Assembly (NCBI RefSeq): GCF_000423005.1 | Contig: NZ_AUHD01000005.1 | Span: 372,001 to 436,000 of the forward strand | DNA: 64,000 nucleotides | Direction: 5' to 3' | DNA from: Gelidibacter mesophilus DSM 14095 | GTDB taxonomy: Bacteria > Bacteroidota > Bacteroidia > Flavobacteriales > Flavobacteriaceae | Part shown: piece after piece, positions 57,109 to 64,000 of the stretch | Position numbering within the stretch: the stretch's first letter is position 1 | Layout of the letters: every line of letters begins with the position of its first letter | Notes under the pieces: generated by a model | What the model was told of the DNA's origin: nothing | Databases searched by the model: none | Seen by the model: the letters and a program-made list of their open reading frames with translations, nothing else | Made by a program: the position numbers and the translations under genes

Positions 57109-57900
57109 TTATTTAAAATAGTCGTTGCAATTTAAAATAGTCGTTGCAATTACAATGGCCAGGGTTCCGTTTTGTATACCACTTTCTACGGTGATGGAGA
57201 TGGTGCTTTTTAACTTCAGTTTAAATACTCTAGCGGTTACATAGCTCAATCCCATGGTGATTATATTTAATAGTAAGGTCACGAGTCCTACTTCTTGCAT
57301 TGCAGTACCTAACATATTAAATTTCGCGGCTACTACGACTATAAATACGATTATAAATATAACAGTGGAAGCCATTCGCATTGGTTTTTCCATACGTTGA
57401 GCAAAGCTGGGTTTGAATCTACGGATCAGCATTCCTATGGAAATTGGAATAATTGTAATTCCCATTATTTGAATAATGGTATCTAATATGGGCAATTTGA
57501 TGGCAACATTGGTGTCAGAACCAAAATACGCTAAGGCATAGGACAAGATAAAAGGTATTGTAAACACACAAATAATACTTGCAATAGCAGTTAATGTGAC
57601 CGATAGTGCAATCTTTCCTTTACACACTTGCGTTATCAAATTACTTGTTGCTCCGCCAGGGCAAGTGGCCAGAATCATTAGTCCTACAGCCATTGTTGGG
57701 TCTAAATTAAAAGCTATGGCTAATGCAAAACCAATAATTGGTATAAATATAAGCTGATTGGTGAGGCCAATTAATATGGTTTTTGGCTTTTTTAAAATTC
57801 TTGTAAAATCGGAAACTCTTAGCGTCATGCCCATTCCAAGCATTATTATTGCCAGGGATAAGGGTAAAAATACATTACTTATAATATCAACTGCAGTCAT
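57109..57900 (-). CDS. bile acid:sodium symporter family protein, frameshifted end
   Basis: This BASS-family Na+-coupled organic anion transporter currently reads 263 residues. The sodium-site segment VESGIQNGTLAIVIA is intact, but the protein stops just afterwards at ILNCNDYFK. The cause is a perfect 19-bp tandem duplication (57112-57149) that shifts the frame. Removing one copy restores LNNLEMSIPTIAYTIWMF and TTGG, the family's last membrane helix, with a stop at 57018-57020 and 287 residues in total. The gene is therefore probably a recent pseudogene, or makes a protein missing its final helix. Confidence 0.8.
   Translation of the reverse strand: MTAVDIISNVFLPLSLAIIMLGMGMTLRVSDFTRILKKPKTILIGLTNQLIFIPIIGFALAIAFNLDPTMAVGLMILATCPGGATSNLITQVCKGKIALSVTLTAIASIICVFTIPFILSYALAYFGSDTNVAIKLPILDTIIQIMGITIIPISIGMLIRRFKPSFAQRMEKPMRMASTVIFIIVFIVVVAAKFNMLGTAMQEVGLVTLLLNIITMGLSYVTARVFKLKLKSTISITVESGIQNGTLAIVIATTILNCNDYFK
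57111..57151. repeat. 19-bp perfect tandem duplication
   Basis: Unit TTTAAAATAGTCGTTGCAA occurs at 57112-57130 and again at 57131-57149, with a partial third unit. The extra 19 bp lies inside the symporter coding region and changes the frame. Perfect identity suggests a recent slippage event. Confidence 0.95.
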
Positions 57901-58367
57901 GGTTTGGAAAATTGATTCATTTAATTTGTTGGCCTAAGGGCGTGCAGGGTTCATTTATTAGGCTTATTATACTGTTTAATTGACCAATTTAGCAAATACA
58001 AACCGAACCAGTCGTTCGAGCAGCTAGAAAGTCCGAAACACCTGGTGTTTTTGAATAACAATAGATTTTTTTGATACAAATAGAATCTGTGATAAATCAG
58101 AACAGTTTTGCTTATAATATGAGGCATATATGATCTTTATCCCATATGGTTGGTGATATTTTAGATACCAGGACCAAGGATAAATTAAATATTATTTTTT
58201 TATTCGAGCGTTTAGATCTGTGTACTCAAAAAAAATTGACTTAATTTTGGTTAGAGCCTAAAATTGCAAGTCATATTGAAAATCAGTTAGCATTTTGATG
58301 TAATAGTGAAACGGATGAAGAAAATAAGATCACCATATGTAAAGGTCTATTTTAAAGATTCTGTGAT
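57901..58367. other. intergenic gap between divergent transport and barrel genes
   Basis: This 467-bp AT-rich gap contains one tight inverted repeat, AAACACC-T-GGTGTTT at 58036-58050, which could be an operator. A 19-codon ORF (58315-58374) overlaps the next start and is not supported. No RNA gene was recognised. Confidence 0.4.
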
Positions 58368-59513
58368 ATGTTAAGATCGAAAGTATGTATTTTACTGGGA
58401 CTATTCTTTTCAGTTTGTTTATTCTTTGAAAGCTACGCCCAAGAGTCTAAAACCCATTCCATTTTAAAGGATACTTTAGATGGAAAATTAGATTTGAGTC
58501 GTTTTGCAAACCAAGCGAGTGGATTTATTCCCGTATTTTTTATTATTACTGAACCTGCTTTAGGTGGGGTAGGTATTGGCGCAGCGCCTCTTTTTATAGA
58601 CGCAAAACCAGAAAATGATTCTGGTGAGTATCTTCCACCAGATGTAACTTCTTTATATGGTATTTATACGGGTAACAATACCTGGGGTGTTGGTGCCGCT
58701 AGAATAGGCTCTTTTACGAAACAGAAAATAAAGTATAGAGTCTCAGGGGGCTATACAAGTATCAACCTTTCACTTTATAGAAATATCCCGCTTTTGGGAG
58801 AACGGGAATTTGAGTTTAATTTTAAGACCGCCTATTTTTATACTGCGATTTCTAAAGAACTTGGTAAAACTGGACTTTATGCAGGTCTCGATTATTTATT
58901 TTTAAATACCAAAGTCAGCCCAAATTTTGAAAGAGAAATGCCGGAATTTGTCTCTGAAAAAGAAATAAACAGCAAGACCTCATCATTGGGCGTCTTTTTA
59001 GAAATTGACAAACGTAATTCTGTGTTCACACCTGATTATGGGTTTTATGCGAAGCTCGATTTTGGAATCAATGCTGATTGGACAGGAAGTGATTATAAGT
59101 ATGAGCGCCTCGATGCAAAAGGCTCATGGTTTTATGCTATCAAACCAAATTGGATTAGCGGATTAAGATTGGAAGTTCAACAAATTTTTGATACACCTCC
59201 TTTTTATTTACTACCTGGAATCGATTTACGCGGGGTCCCATCCGCACGTTATCAAGGGCATACAACGATGCTATTAGCTACTGAGCAACGTTATGATTTT
59301 ACGAGGCGATGGAGTGGGGTTGCTTTTGGAGGTGTAGGAAAAGCGATACAACGCAACCAATCATTTAAAGATGCCGATTTGGCTTATGGCGTAGGTGGCG
59401 GATTTAGATATCTTTTGGCCCGAACATTGAATTTTAGAAGCGGGATTGATGTAGCTTATGGTCCTGAAGGTTGGGCTTATTACTTTGTTTTTGGACATGC
59501 CTGGAATAGATGA
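58368..59513 (+). CDS. Omp85-like (BamA/TamA family) outer-membrane protein
   Basis: This 381-residue outer-membrane barrel has a signal peptide (to about residue 25, SYAQ). The rest is beta-rich with alternating aromatic residues and matches the bacterial surface antigen (Omp85 barrel) family; the segment LPGIDLRGVPSARYQG recalls the conserved RGF/RGY-type motif. No POTRA domains precede the barrel, so it is not BamA itself. It ends in an aromatic strand (YYFVFGHAWNR). It is the first of four consecutive outer-membrane genes. The role is unknown. Confidence 0.8.
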   Translation: MLRSKVCILLGLFFSVCLFFESYAQESKTHSILKDTLDGKLDLSRFANQASGFIPVFFIITEPALGGVGIGAAPLFIDAKPENDSGEYLPPDVTSLYGIYTGNNTWGVGAARIGSFTKQKIKYRVSGGYTSINLSLYRNIPLLGEREFEFNFKTAYFYTAISKELGKTGLYAGLDYLFLNTKVSPNFEREMPEFVSEKEINSKTSSLGVFLEIDKRNSVFTPDYGFYAKLDFGINADWTGSDYKYERLDAKGSWFYAIKPNWISGLRLEVQQIFDTPPFYLLPGIDLRGVPSARYQGHTTMLLATEQRYDFTRRWSGVAFGGVGKAIQRNQSFKDADLAYGVGGGFRYLLARTLNFRSGIDVAYGPEGWAYYFVFGHAWNR

Positions 59514-59686
59514 TAATAGCATCTTTGTGCAATAAAGACAAATAGGGTCATCATAAGTTATTAAAAATTGGAGATGTGATCCAAATTATGACATTAAAAG
59601 CGTCTTCTGCTTATATATGGTCCAATGCTGACATTAATTTGATAATAGAAGGCTCCAGCTTTTCCTTTTAATTGTTACAATTTTAA

Positions 59687-60430
59687 ATGCATATGAATGC
59701 CCAAGATAGTATTAGTGATCAGGATGTTAAAGTAAATCAGCAGTTGTGGTTAGATTATAATTTTAAAAACTTAATTGGTGAGTCAAAATTATTAAGCACT
59801 CAAGTTGGCTACAGGAAAATAGCACCTGAAATCTATGATCGCTTTCTTGCGGTCTCTACTTTAGAGTTTAATAACAAAGGCCTCGATTTCTTAAATTTAA
59901 AAACCCCGTTGGTTAGTACTTTTCAAGTGGGCGCTGGACTTATTTACACTAATAATTATGACAATAACGACAACCTAGAATTTCGTTTGTTTCAGGGGTT
60001 TAAATTTAATATTCCTACAGTAAAAGGAGTTAATCTATTGAATTACGTACGTCTTGAAGAGCGTTTTCAGAACTCATTTGATAATTCTGGATGGGATTCA
60101 GGTTTCCGTATTCGCTATAGAATTTCGACCAATCTCCGTTGGAAGAAACATCTTTTTGAGTTTACACATGGGTTGTACATTCCCTTAAGTTTTGAAATGT
60201 TTTTTAATGTTAAAAAATCAGATCGTTTTAACGATGTGTTTAGGATTGCTCCCGGATTAGGGTATAAATTAAAGAGTGATTGGCGGTTTGAAATGTTTTT
60301 GATCTTTAACGAATCCAAAAACAATACGGCGACGATTAATAATTCAAGCGATTTCATTTTAAGGATCCGGATTTTTAATGATAATGTCAAAAGCAAGTCG
60401 AAAGCTTCTACCCCCGAGCTGAAGAATTGA
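59687..60430 (+). CDS. DUF2490 outer-membrane protein lacking its signal peptide
   Basis: This 247-residue DUF2490-type barrel is recognised by QQLWLDYNFKN and the YRISTNLRW and RIAPGLGYKL strands. The frame starts MHMNAQDS with a stop codon directly before it, so no signal peptide is encoded in frame. In the +1 frame just upstream (59659-59691) lies a hydrophobic stretch LQLFLLIVTILNA that would be the right leader, but it has no ATG and joins only through a frameshift at about 59692. The gene is probably damaged at its start. Confidence 0.7.
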   Translation: MHMNAQDSISDQDVKVNQQLWLDYNFKNLIGESKLLSTQVGYRKIAPEIYDRFLAVSTLEFNNKGLDFLNLKTPLVSTFQVGAGLIYTNNYDNNDNLEFRLFQGFKFNIPTVKGVNLLNYVRLEERFQNSFDNSGWDSGFRIRYRISTNLRWKKHLFEFTHGLYIPLSFEMFFNVKKSDRFNDVFRIAPGLGYKLKSDWRFEMFLIFNESKNNTATINNSSDFILRIRIFNDNVKSKSKASTPELKN

Positions 60431-60523
60431 AAATTTGAAATCAAGTTAGAAAATCCAACGTATAATAAATAAAAGAATTTTAATAATTAATAAGGTGCAT
60501 AATAAAGCCATAAGAAACTATTG

Positions 60524-61732
60524 ATGATTGTAAAAAATAGCAAAATCGTCGTTCTGATAGTAGTTGGATTCTTTGCCACTCATTTAGGAAGTGCTCAAGA
60601 AATAAAGAAAGATTCAGTTGGACCTGTAAGTGTTAAATACGGACCCAAAGGATTTGAGTTTCGAACAAATGATGGAAAACATTTACTACATATACAAACC
60701 CGATTGCAATTTAGAGTAGCCACACCAAATGATCAAGATCCTATAACCTTAGATGATTTTTCGGATGATAGGTCAACGGTGTTTAAAATAAACAGGGCCC
60801 GACTAAAAGTTGGTGGCCATGCTTTTGAGGAGTGGTTGAAATATTATTGGGAGTATGAATTGTCAGGCTCTAAAATTCTTGATTTCAGGGTAATGATTGA
60901 GAAATGGGAATGGTTAAATTTAAAAGTGGGCCAATGGAAAGTCGAATTTTCCAACGAAAGACGTATCAGTAGTGGGGAACAGGAAATGGTAGAGCGCTCT
61001 ATTATTAATAGGCCATTTACATTAGATAGACAACAAGGAATGGAGTTGTATGGGCATCTTGACGGAAAAGGACCTTTAGATTTTAGCTATTGGGCGGCAA
61101 TATTGACCGGTACAGGAAGAGGATCTACCGTAAATGATGATAAAAATCTGATGTATTTTGGCAGATTGCAATGGAATTTTTGGGGAGAGCCACTAAAATT
61201 TGAAGGTTCTGATTTGGAAATTCACGAAACGCCGTCAGCTTTTGTCGCATTTGCAGCCGTAACAAATAGAAGCCCATATACACGATTTTCGGCGGCAGGA
61301 GGAGGATCGTTGTATGGATATGAAGATGGGGAAGCAGGACAATATAGGGTTAATCAAACCAATTGGGAAACAGCATTTAAATACAGGGGTTTCAGTTGGC
61401 AAACAGAGTTTCATCATAAGCAAATCATTGATAAAGTAGATAATGACCAAAGCTCAAAAATCAGCGGTTACTATTTACAAGCCGGGTATTTGTTCCATCA
61501 GTCTTTTGAGTGGTGGCCAAAAAAGCTTGAAATGGCTTTTAGATATGCCAATTATGATCCTAATTTAATTATTGATGAGCATGAACATGAAAAGACCTTA
61601 GCCTTTAATTGGTTCTTTAAGGAGCATAAAAATAAATTAACATTTGAGGTCAGCCATTTTGATTATCTGCAGGTAGATACCGGACTAAATAGCGAATGGC
61701 GATTTAGAATCCAATGGGATATCTCATTATAA
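60524..61732 (+). CDS. OprO/OprP-type porin
   Basis: This outer-membrane porin of about 402 residues belongs to the phosphate-selective porin O/P family. It has a signal peptide (to about SAQ, residue 24), the leading segment VKYGPKGFEFRTNDGKHLLHIQTRLQFR, the RARLKVGGHAFEEWLKYYWEYE strand pair, and an aromatic last strand. I take ATG 60524; the frame also opens at TTG 60521. Members move phosphate, pyrophosphate or other anions; no phosphate genes or Pho-like site are next to it, so specificity is open. Confidence 0.88.
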   Translation: MIVKNSKIVVLIVVGFFATHLGSAQEIKKDSVGPVSVKYGPKGFEFRTNDGKHLLHIQTRLQFRVATPNDQDPITLDDFSDDRSTVFKINRARLKVGGHAFEEWLKYYWEYELSGSKILDFRVMIEKWEWLNLKVGQWKVEFSNERRISSGEQEMVERSIINRPFTLDRQQGMELYGHLDGKGPLDFSYWAAILTGTGRGSTVNDDKNLMYFGRLQWNFWGEPLKFEGSDLEIHETPSAFVAFAAVTNRSPYTRFSAAGGGSLYGYEDGEAGQYRVNQTNWETAFKYRGFSWQTEFHHKQIIDKVDNDQSSKISGYYLQAGYLFHQSFEWWPKKLEMAFRYANYDPNLIIDEHEHEKTLAFNWFFKEHKNKLTFEVSHFDYLQVDTGLNSEWRFRIQWDISL

Positions 61733-61799
61733 AAAAATAAGGTGGTCAGTTATTTGAACACTCTTTAATTATATTAACTATATCTAATACATCTCAACC

Positions 61800-62375
61800 A
61801 TGAAACTTCTTACTCAAAAATCAGATTTTAAAAAACAAGCCATCCACTGGCTGATGTTTACGTTTTGTTATTTACCCATTACTGCTTTAAGCCAAACAGA
61901 ACCAAGCGAAGGTGCTGAAGAAGCCATTAAGCACCATCGGGTAATGCTGGTATTGAGCCATACACACGTTCCGTCGGGCATTGACTCTGATGGATCAAAA
62001 TCTTGGATTGCATCACCAAGTTGGGGTCTGGATTACGATTATCGTTTTAATGAAACCTGGAGCTTAGGGATCCATACAGATATGGTTCTTGAAAACTTTG
62101 AATTTGAAGATAGCGATGAAATTGTACAAAAAAGATCCTCGCCATTTGCTATTGCGCTTATCCCATCTTATAAATTTGGAGCGCATTTTTCAGTGATGGC
62201 CGGGGGAGGCGTTGAGTTTGCGGCTGAACAGAATTTGGCACTCGTTAGAATTGGCGCAGAATATGGCTGGGAACTCCCAAAAGATTGGGAACTTGGTATT
62301 TCATTAGTTAGTGATATTAAGATTGGCAGCCATAATTCATGGTGCCTAGGGTTTGGTATTGGAAAGTTGTTTTAA
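61800..62375 (+). CDS. small outer-membrane barrel protein
   Basis: This 191-residue exported protein has a signal peptide (to about ALSQ, residue 32) and an eight-stranded-barrel pattern, for example WGLDYDYRFNETWSLGIHTDM, FAIALIPSYKFGAHFSVMAGGGVEF and a terminal LGFGIGKLF. I do not recognise a family. It is the last of the four consecutive outer-membrane genes, all on the plus strand. The stop overlaps the end of an open frame on the opposite strand. Confidence 0.75.
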   Translation: MKLLTQKSDFKKQAIHWLMFTFCYLPITALSQTEPSEGAEEAIKHHRVMLVLSHTHVPSGIDSDGSKSWIASPSWGLDYDYRFNETWSLGIHTDMVLENFEFEDSDEIVQKRSSPFAIALIPSYKFGAHFSVMAGGGVEFAAEQNLALVRIGAEYGWELPKDWELGISLVSDIKIGSHNSWCLGFGIGKLF

Positions 62376-62545
62376 ATTAGTGCGTCCTCATTTTTAAAAG
62401 TTTCGTTGCCATCTATTAAAAATTGATAGTTGGTCTGAACTCGATTTTCAAAGGGTCTTTCGGTTTTATCTCCGATGTCCTGATTCGTAGTAATAAAATT
62501 ATTTCTAATTTCACAAAGCCTTCTCAAACCCAATTGAAACGGCTT
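62372..62545 (-). pseudogene. possible 3' remnant of a lost gene
   Basis: On the minus strand 57 codons are open without a start codon, ending at TAA 62374-62372. The reading has a convincing protein texture: KPFQLGLRRLCEIRNNF, then ERPFENRVQTNYQFLIDG. A stop precedes it. It lies 160 bp after the serine hydrolase on the same strand and may be the tail of a decayed neighbour. No family recognised. Confidence 0.35.
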
Positions 62546-62704
62546 TTATATATTTTTTTCTCAGACAATTGTCTTATAATAGTTCTGCTTTAATCAACAC
62601 CTAGATTGGTTTTATGAGTGTTGGAATCAATTCAGTTTAATCTTTCAATATTATACCGCACTAACCATTTCTACAAATAATCTCTAGTTATTTTTGCATT
62701 GAGA
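62546..62704. other. rest of intergenic gap
   Basis: AT-rich sequence between the remnant and the serine hydrolase stop. No feature seen. Confidence 0.35.
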
Positions 62705-64000
62705 TTACTTTTCAATGCGTTTCAAGTCGAGATCATGAAAATCAAAACTAAAATCGATATTTGGCGATATGCCTTTCATTTTTATACCTTGTGCTTTGCC
62801 GTTCTCATCTAGATTGAACATTGCAAAAGCGTCACAAGGCATATCTGTATACTCCCATTTAATCGCAAATGTATTGGCTTGATAGAAGAACATTTCGCCA
62901 TTAAGCTTTGGCGATCTTAACGACTTAAACCACAACTTTCCATTGTTTAATAAAATTTCGATAGTACCAAACCAATTGTCTTTATAGGTTCCGATATAAT
63001 CAGAGGGATCAATGCTATTTTTAGGTGCTTTAGCTACAGTTTCCCAAACCGCTGTTGTGACGGAATCACTTTCATTTTGATTTTTTTTAAGTCTCTTTTC
63101 TGCAATTGAGACCCAATCATTTTTTTCAACTCCTAAATAAGCATCCATGATTTCCTGGGCTATGGTATGATAACTGTAGCCTCCCGGATCTGTATTGGTA
63201 AGAACAACTATTCCTAGATTCAGTTCGGGAATAAGAATCGTTCTCGATAACATCCCTGGTAAACCGCCAGTGTGCTCTACAACAACATGTCCGTTTTTAT
63301 CACTCAAAAACCAGCCAAGTCCATAAGCTTCAAAGTGTGTTTTGTAAGGTGTTTCAGGTTCTACGGTAAAATCAATATTTGTATGTGGTTTCCACAGTTC
63401 AGCATGGTTTTCTTTCGTAATCAGTTGATTTTTTAAAGACGAGCCGTACTTTCCTTGGTTTAAGTTTAGAAAAAGCCACTGGCTTAAATCGTTAACACTT
63501 GAATAGATGCCTCCTGCTGCTGCTAATGAACCGTCATTTTTTGTATAGGTTTCCAATTGTTTAAGTTTTCCATTTTCAACGGCATGAGGAAGTGCCACAT
63601 TGCTTTTGTCGGTTATCCTTTGGTATATTGCGGCGGATCGATTCATCCCTATCGGAGTCATTATCTTGGTTTTCACGAATTCCGCCCATCCCATGCCACT
63701 TACTCTCGCTATCACTTCGCCAGCAACTACGTATAACAAATTGTCATAATCGTATTTTGTTCTAAAAGCGGACACAGGTTTTTGGTATTGAAAACTGTTG
63801 AGTACATCCTTCATTGTAAAATCTGATCCATCAGGAAAAAATATTAAATCGCCGGCACCAAGACCCAGACCACTTCGATGCGTCAGTAGGTCTTGAATAT
63901 TGAAGTTTTCCGTAAGGTATGGATCATACATCTTAAATTCAGGTATGTAATCGACTACTTTATCAGTCCAATTCAATTTGCCCTCATCCACCAGAATGGC
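62705..64000 (-). CDS. serine hydrolase (beta-lactamase family), 5' end outside window
   Basis: The visible 432 residues belong to the class C beta-lactamase/esterase-like serine hydrolase family. The reading frame stays open to the right edge (AILVDEGKLNW), so the signal peptide and the SxxK nucleophile motif are outside the window. The YxN motif is present as YDYDNLLYV, following the LLTHRSGLG segment, and HTGGLPG fits the third (KTG/HTG) box. A C-terminal DUF3471-like domain (about the last 100 residues, SDYIGTYKDNWFGTIEI) is appended. It may be a periplasmic peptidase or esterase rather than an antibiotic-resistance enzyme. Confidence 0.9.
   Translation of the reverse strand, partial: AILVDEGKLNWTDKVVDYIPEFKMYDPYLTENFNIQDLLTHRSGLGLGAGDLIFFPDGSDFTMKDVLNSFQYQKPVSAFRTKYDYDNLLYVVAGEVIARVSGMGWAEFVKTKIMTPIGMNRSAAIYQRITDKSNVALPHAVENGKLKQLETYTKNDGSLAAAGGIYSSVNDLSQWLFLNLNQGKYGSSLKNQLITKENHAELWKPHTNIDFTVEPETPYKTHFEAYGLGWFLSDKNGHVVVEHTGGLPGMLSRTILIPELNLGIVVLTNTDPGGYSYHTIAQEIMDAYLGVEKNDWVSIAEKRLKKNQNESDSVTTAVWETVAKAPKNSIDPSDYIGTYKDNWFGTIEILLNNGKLWFKSLRSPKLNGEMFFYQANTFAIKWEYTDMPCDAFAMFNLDENGKAQGIKMKGISPNIDFSFDFHDLDLKRIEK

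Noticed and set aside
62705-64000. Antibiotic-resistance beta-lactamase
   Set aside because: The C-terminal DUF3471-like domain and overall look fit the broad serine hydrolase/esterase group; the nucleophile motif is outside the window.

Overview
The window is ordinary chromosome from a member of the Flavobacteriaceae (phylum Bacteroidota), most likely a marine or gliding species. The DNA is AT-rich. Promoters fit the Bacteroidota -7 box TAnnTTTG rather than the E. coli consensus, and starts generally lack Shine-Dalgarno sites. The gene content also points there: GldI, a subtilase with a type IX secretion sorting domain, DUF3810, DUF5683, DUF6122, DUF6503, WbqC, SusC/BtuB-style outer-membrane uptake and many lipoproteins. 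I saw no rRNA, tRNA, CRISPR array, transposase or prophage.

Layout. 1-6600: a DUF6503 lipoprotein, two exported amidohydrolase-family proteins (one a two-domain fusion) and a DUF3810 membrane protein. 6700-12000: the dipeptidase PepD, the operon DHH phosphoesterase - GldI - cyclophilin/FKBP fusion, Ndk and a cold-shock protein. 12400-17400: a small membrane protein, a penicillin-acylase-type Ntn hydrolase, and the run RecF - lipoprotein - DUF721. 17450-24070: TPR protein and lumazine synthase, then two tandem small tail-anchored proteins, MutL, two rhomboids and an EEP hydrolase. 24200-29910: one long minus-strand unit ParA - ParB - DUF5683 - DapB - LepB - WbqC - DUF6122. 30100-37900: SDR reductase, M16 protease, CTP synthase and YidC. 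38000-45500: fasciclin lipoprotein, MORN-repeat protein, MnmA, T9SS subtilase, nitronate monooxygenase and MATE exporter. 45770-49160: small acidic protein, PAP2 phosphatase, lipid kinase and acyl-CoA dehydrogenase. 49590-54640: a vitamin B12 block, with a cobalamin riboswitch controlling a BtuB-like receptor and a surface beta-propeller lipoprotein that may be a BtuG counterpart, next to MeaB, the GTPase chaperone of B12-dependent methylmalonyl-CoA mutase.

54900-64000 is looser and looks partly decayed. It holds an MscS channel, a carboxypeptidase-regulatory-domain protein, a bile-acid/sodium symporter truncated by a perfect 19-bp tandem duplication, four consecutive outer-membrane proteins (Omp85-like, DUF2490 without its signal peptide, OprO/P-type porin, small barrel), an apparent coding remnant, and a serine hydrolase that runs off the right edge.

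Most of the window is conserved housekeeping sequence. The observations most worth following are the B12 uptake block, the duplication-broken symporter and adjacent damaged DUF2490 gene, the pair of tail-anchored small proteins before mutL, amidohydrolase domains that have lost metal ligands, and two promoters so close to their start codons that the mRNAs should be nearly leaderless. I did not find a convincing new multi-gene defence or mobile system.
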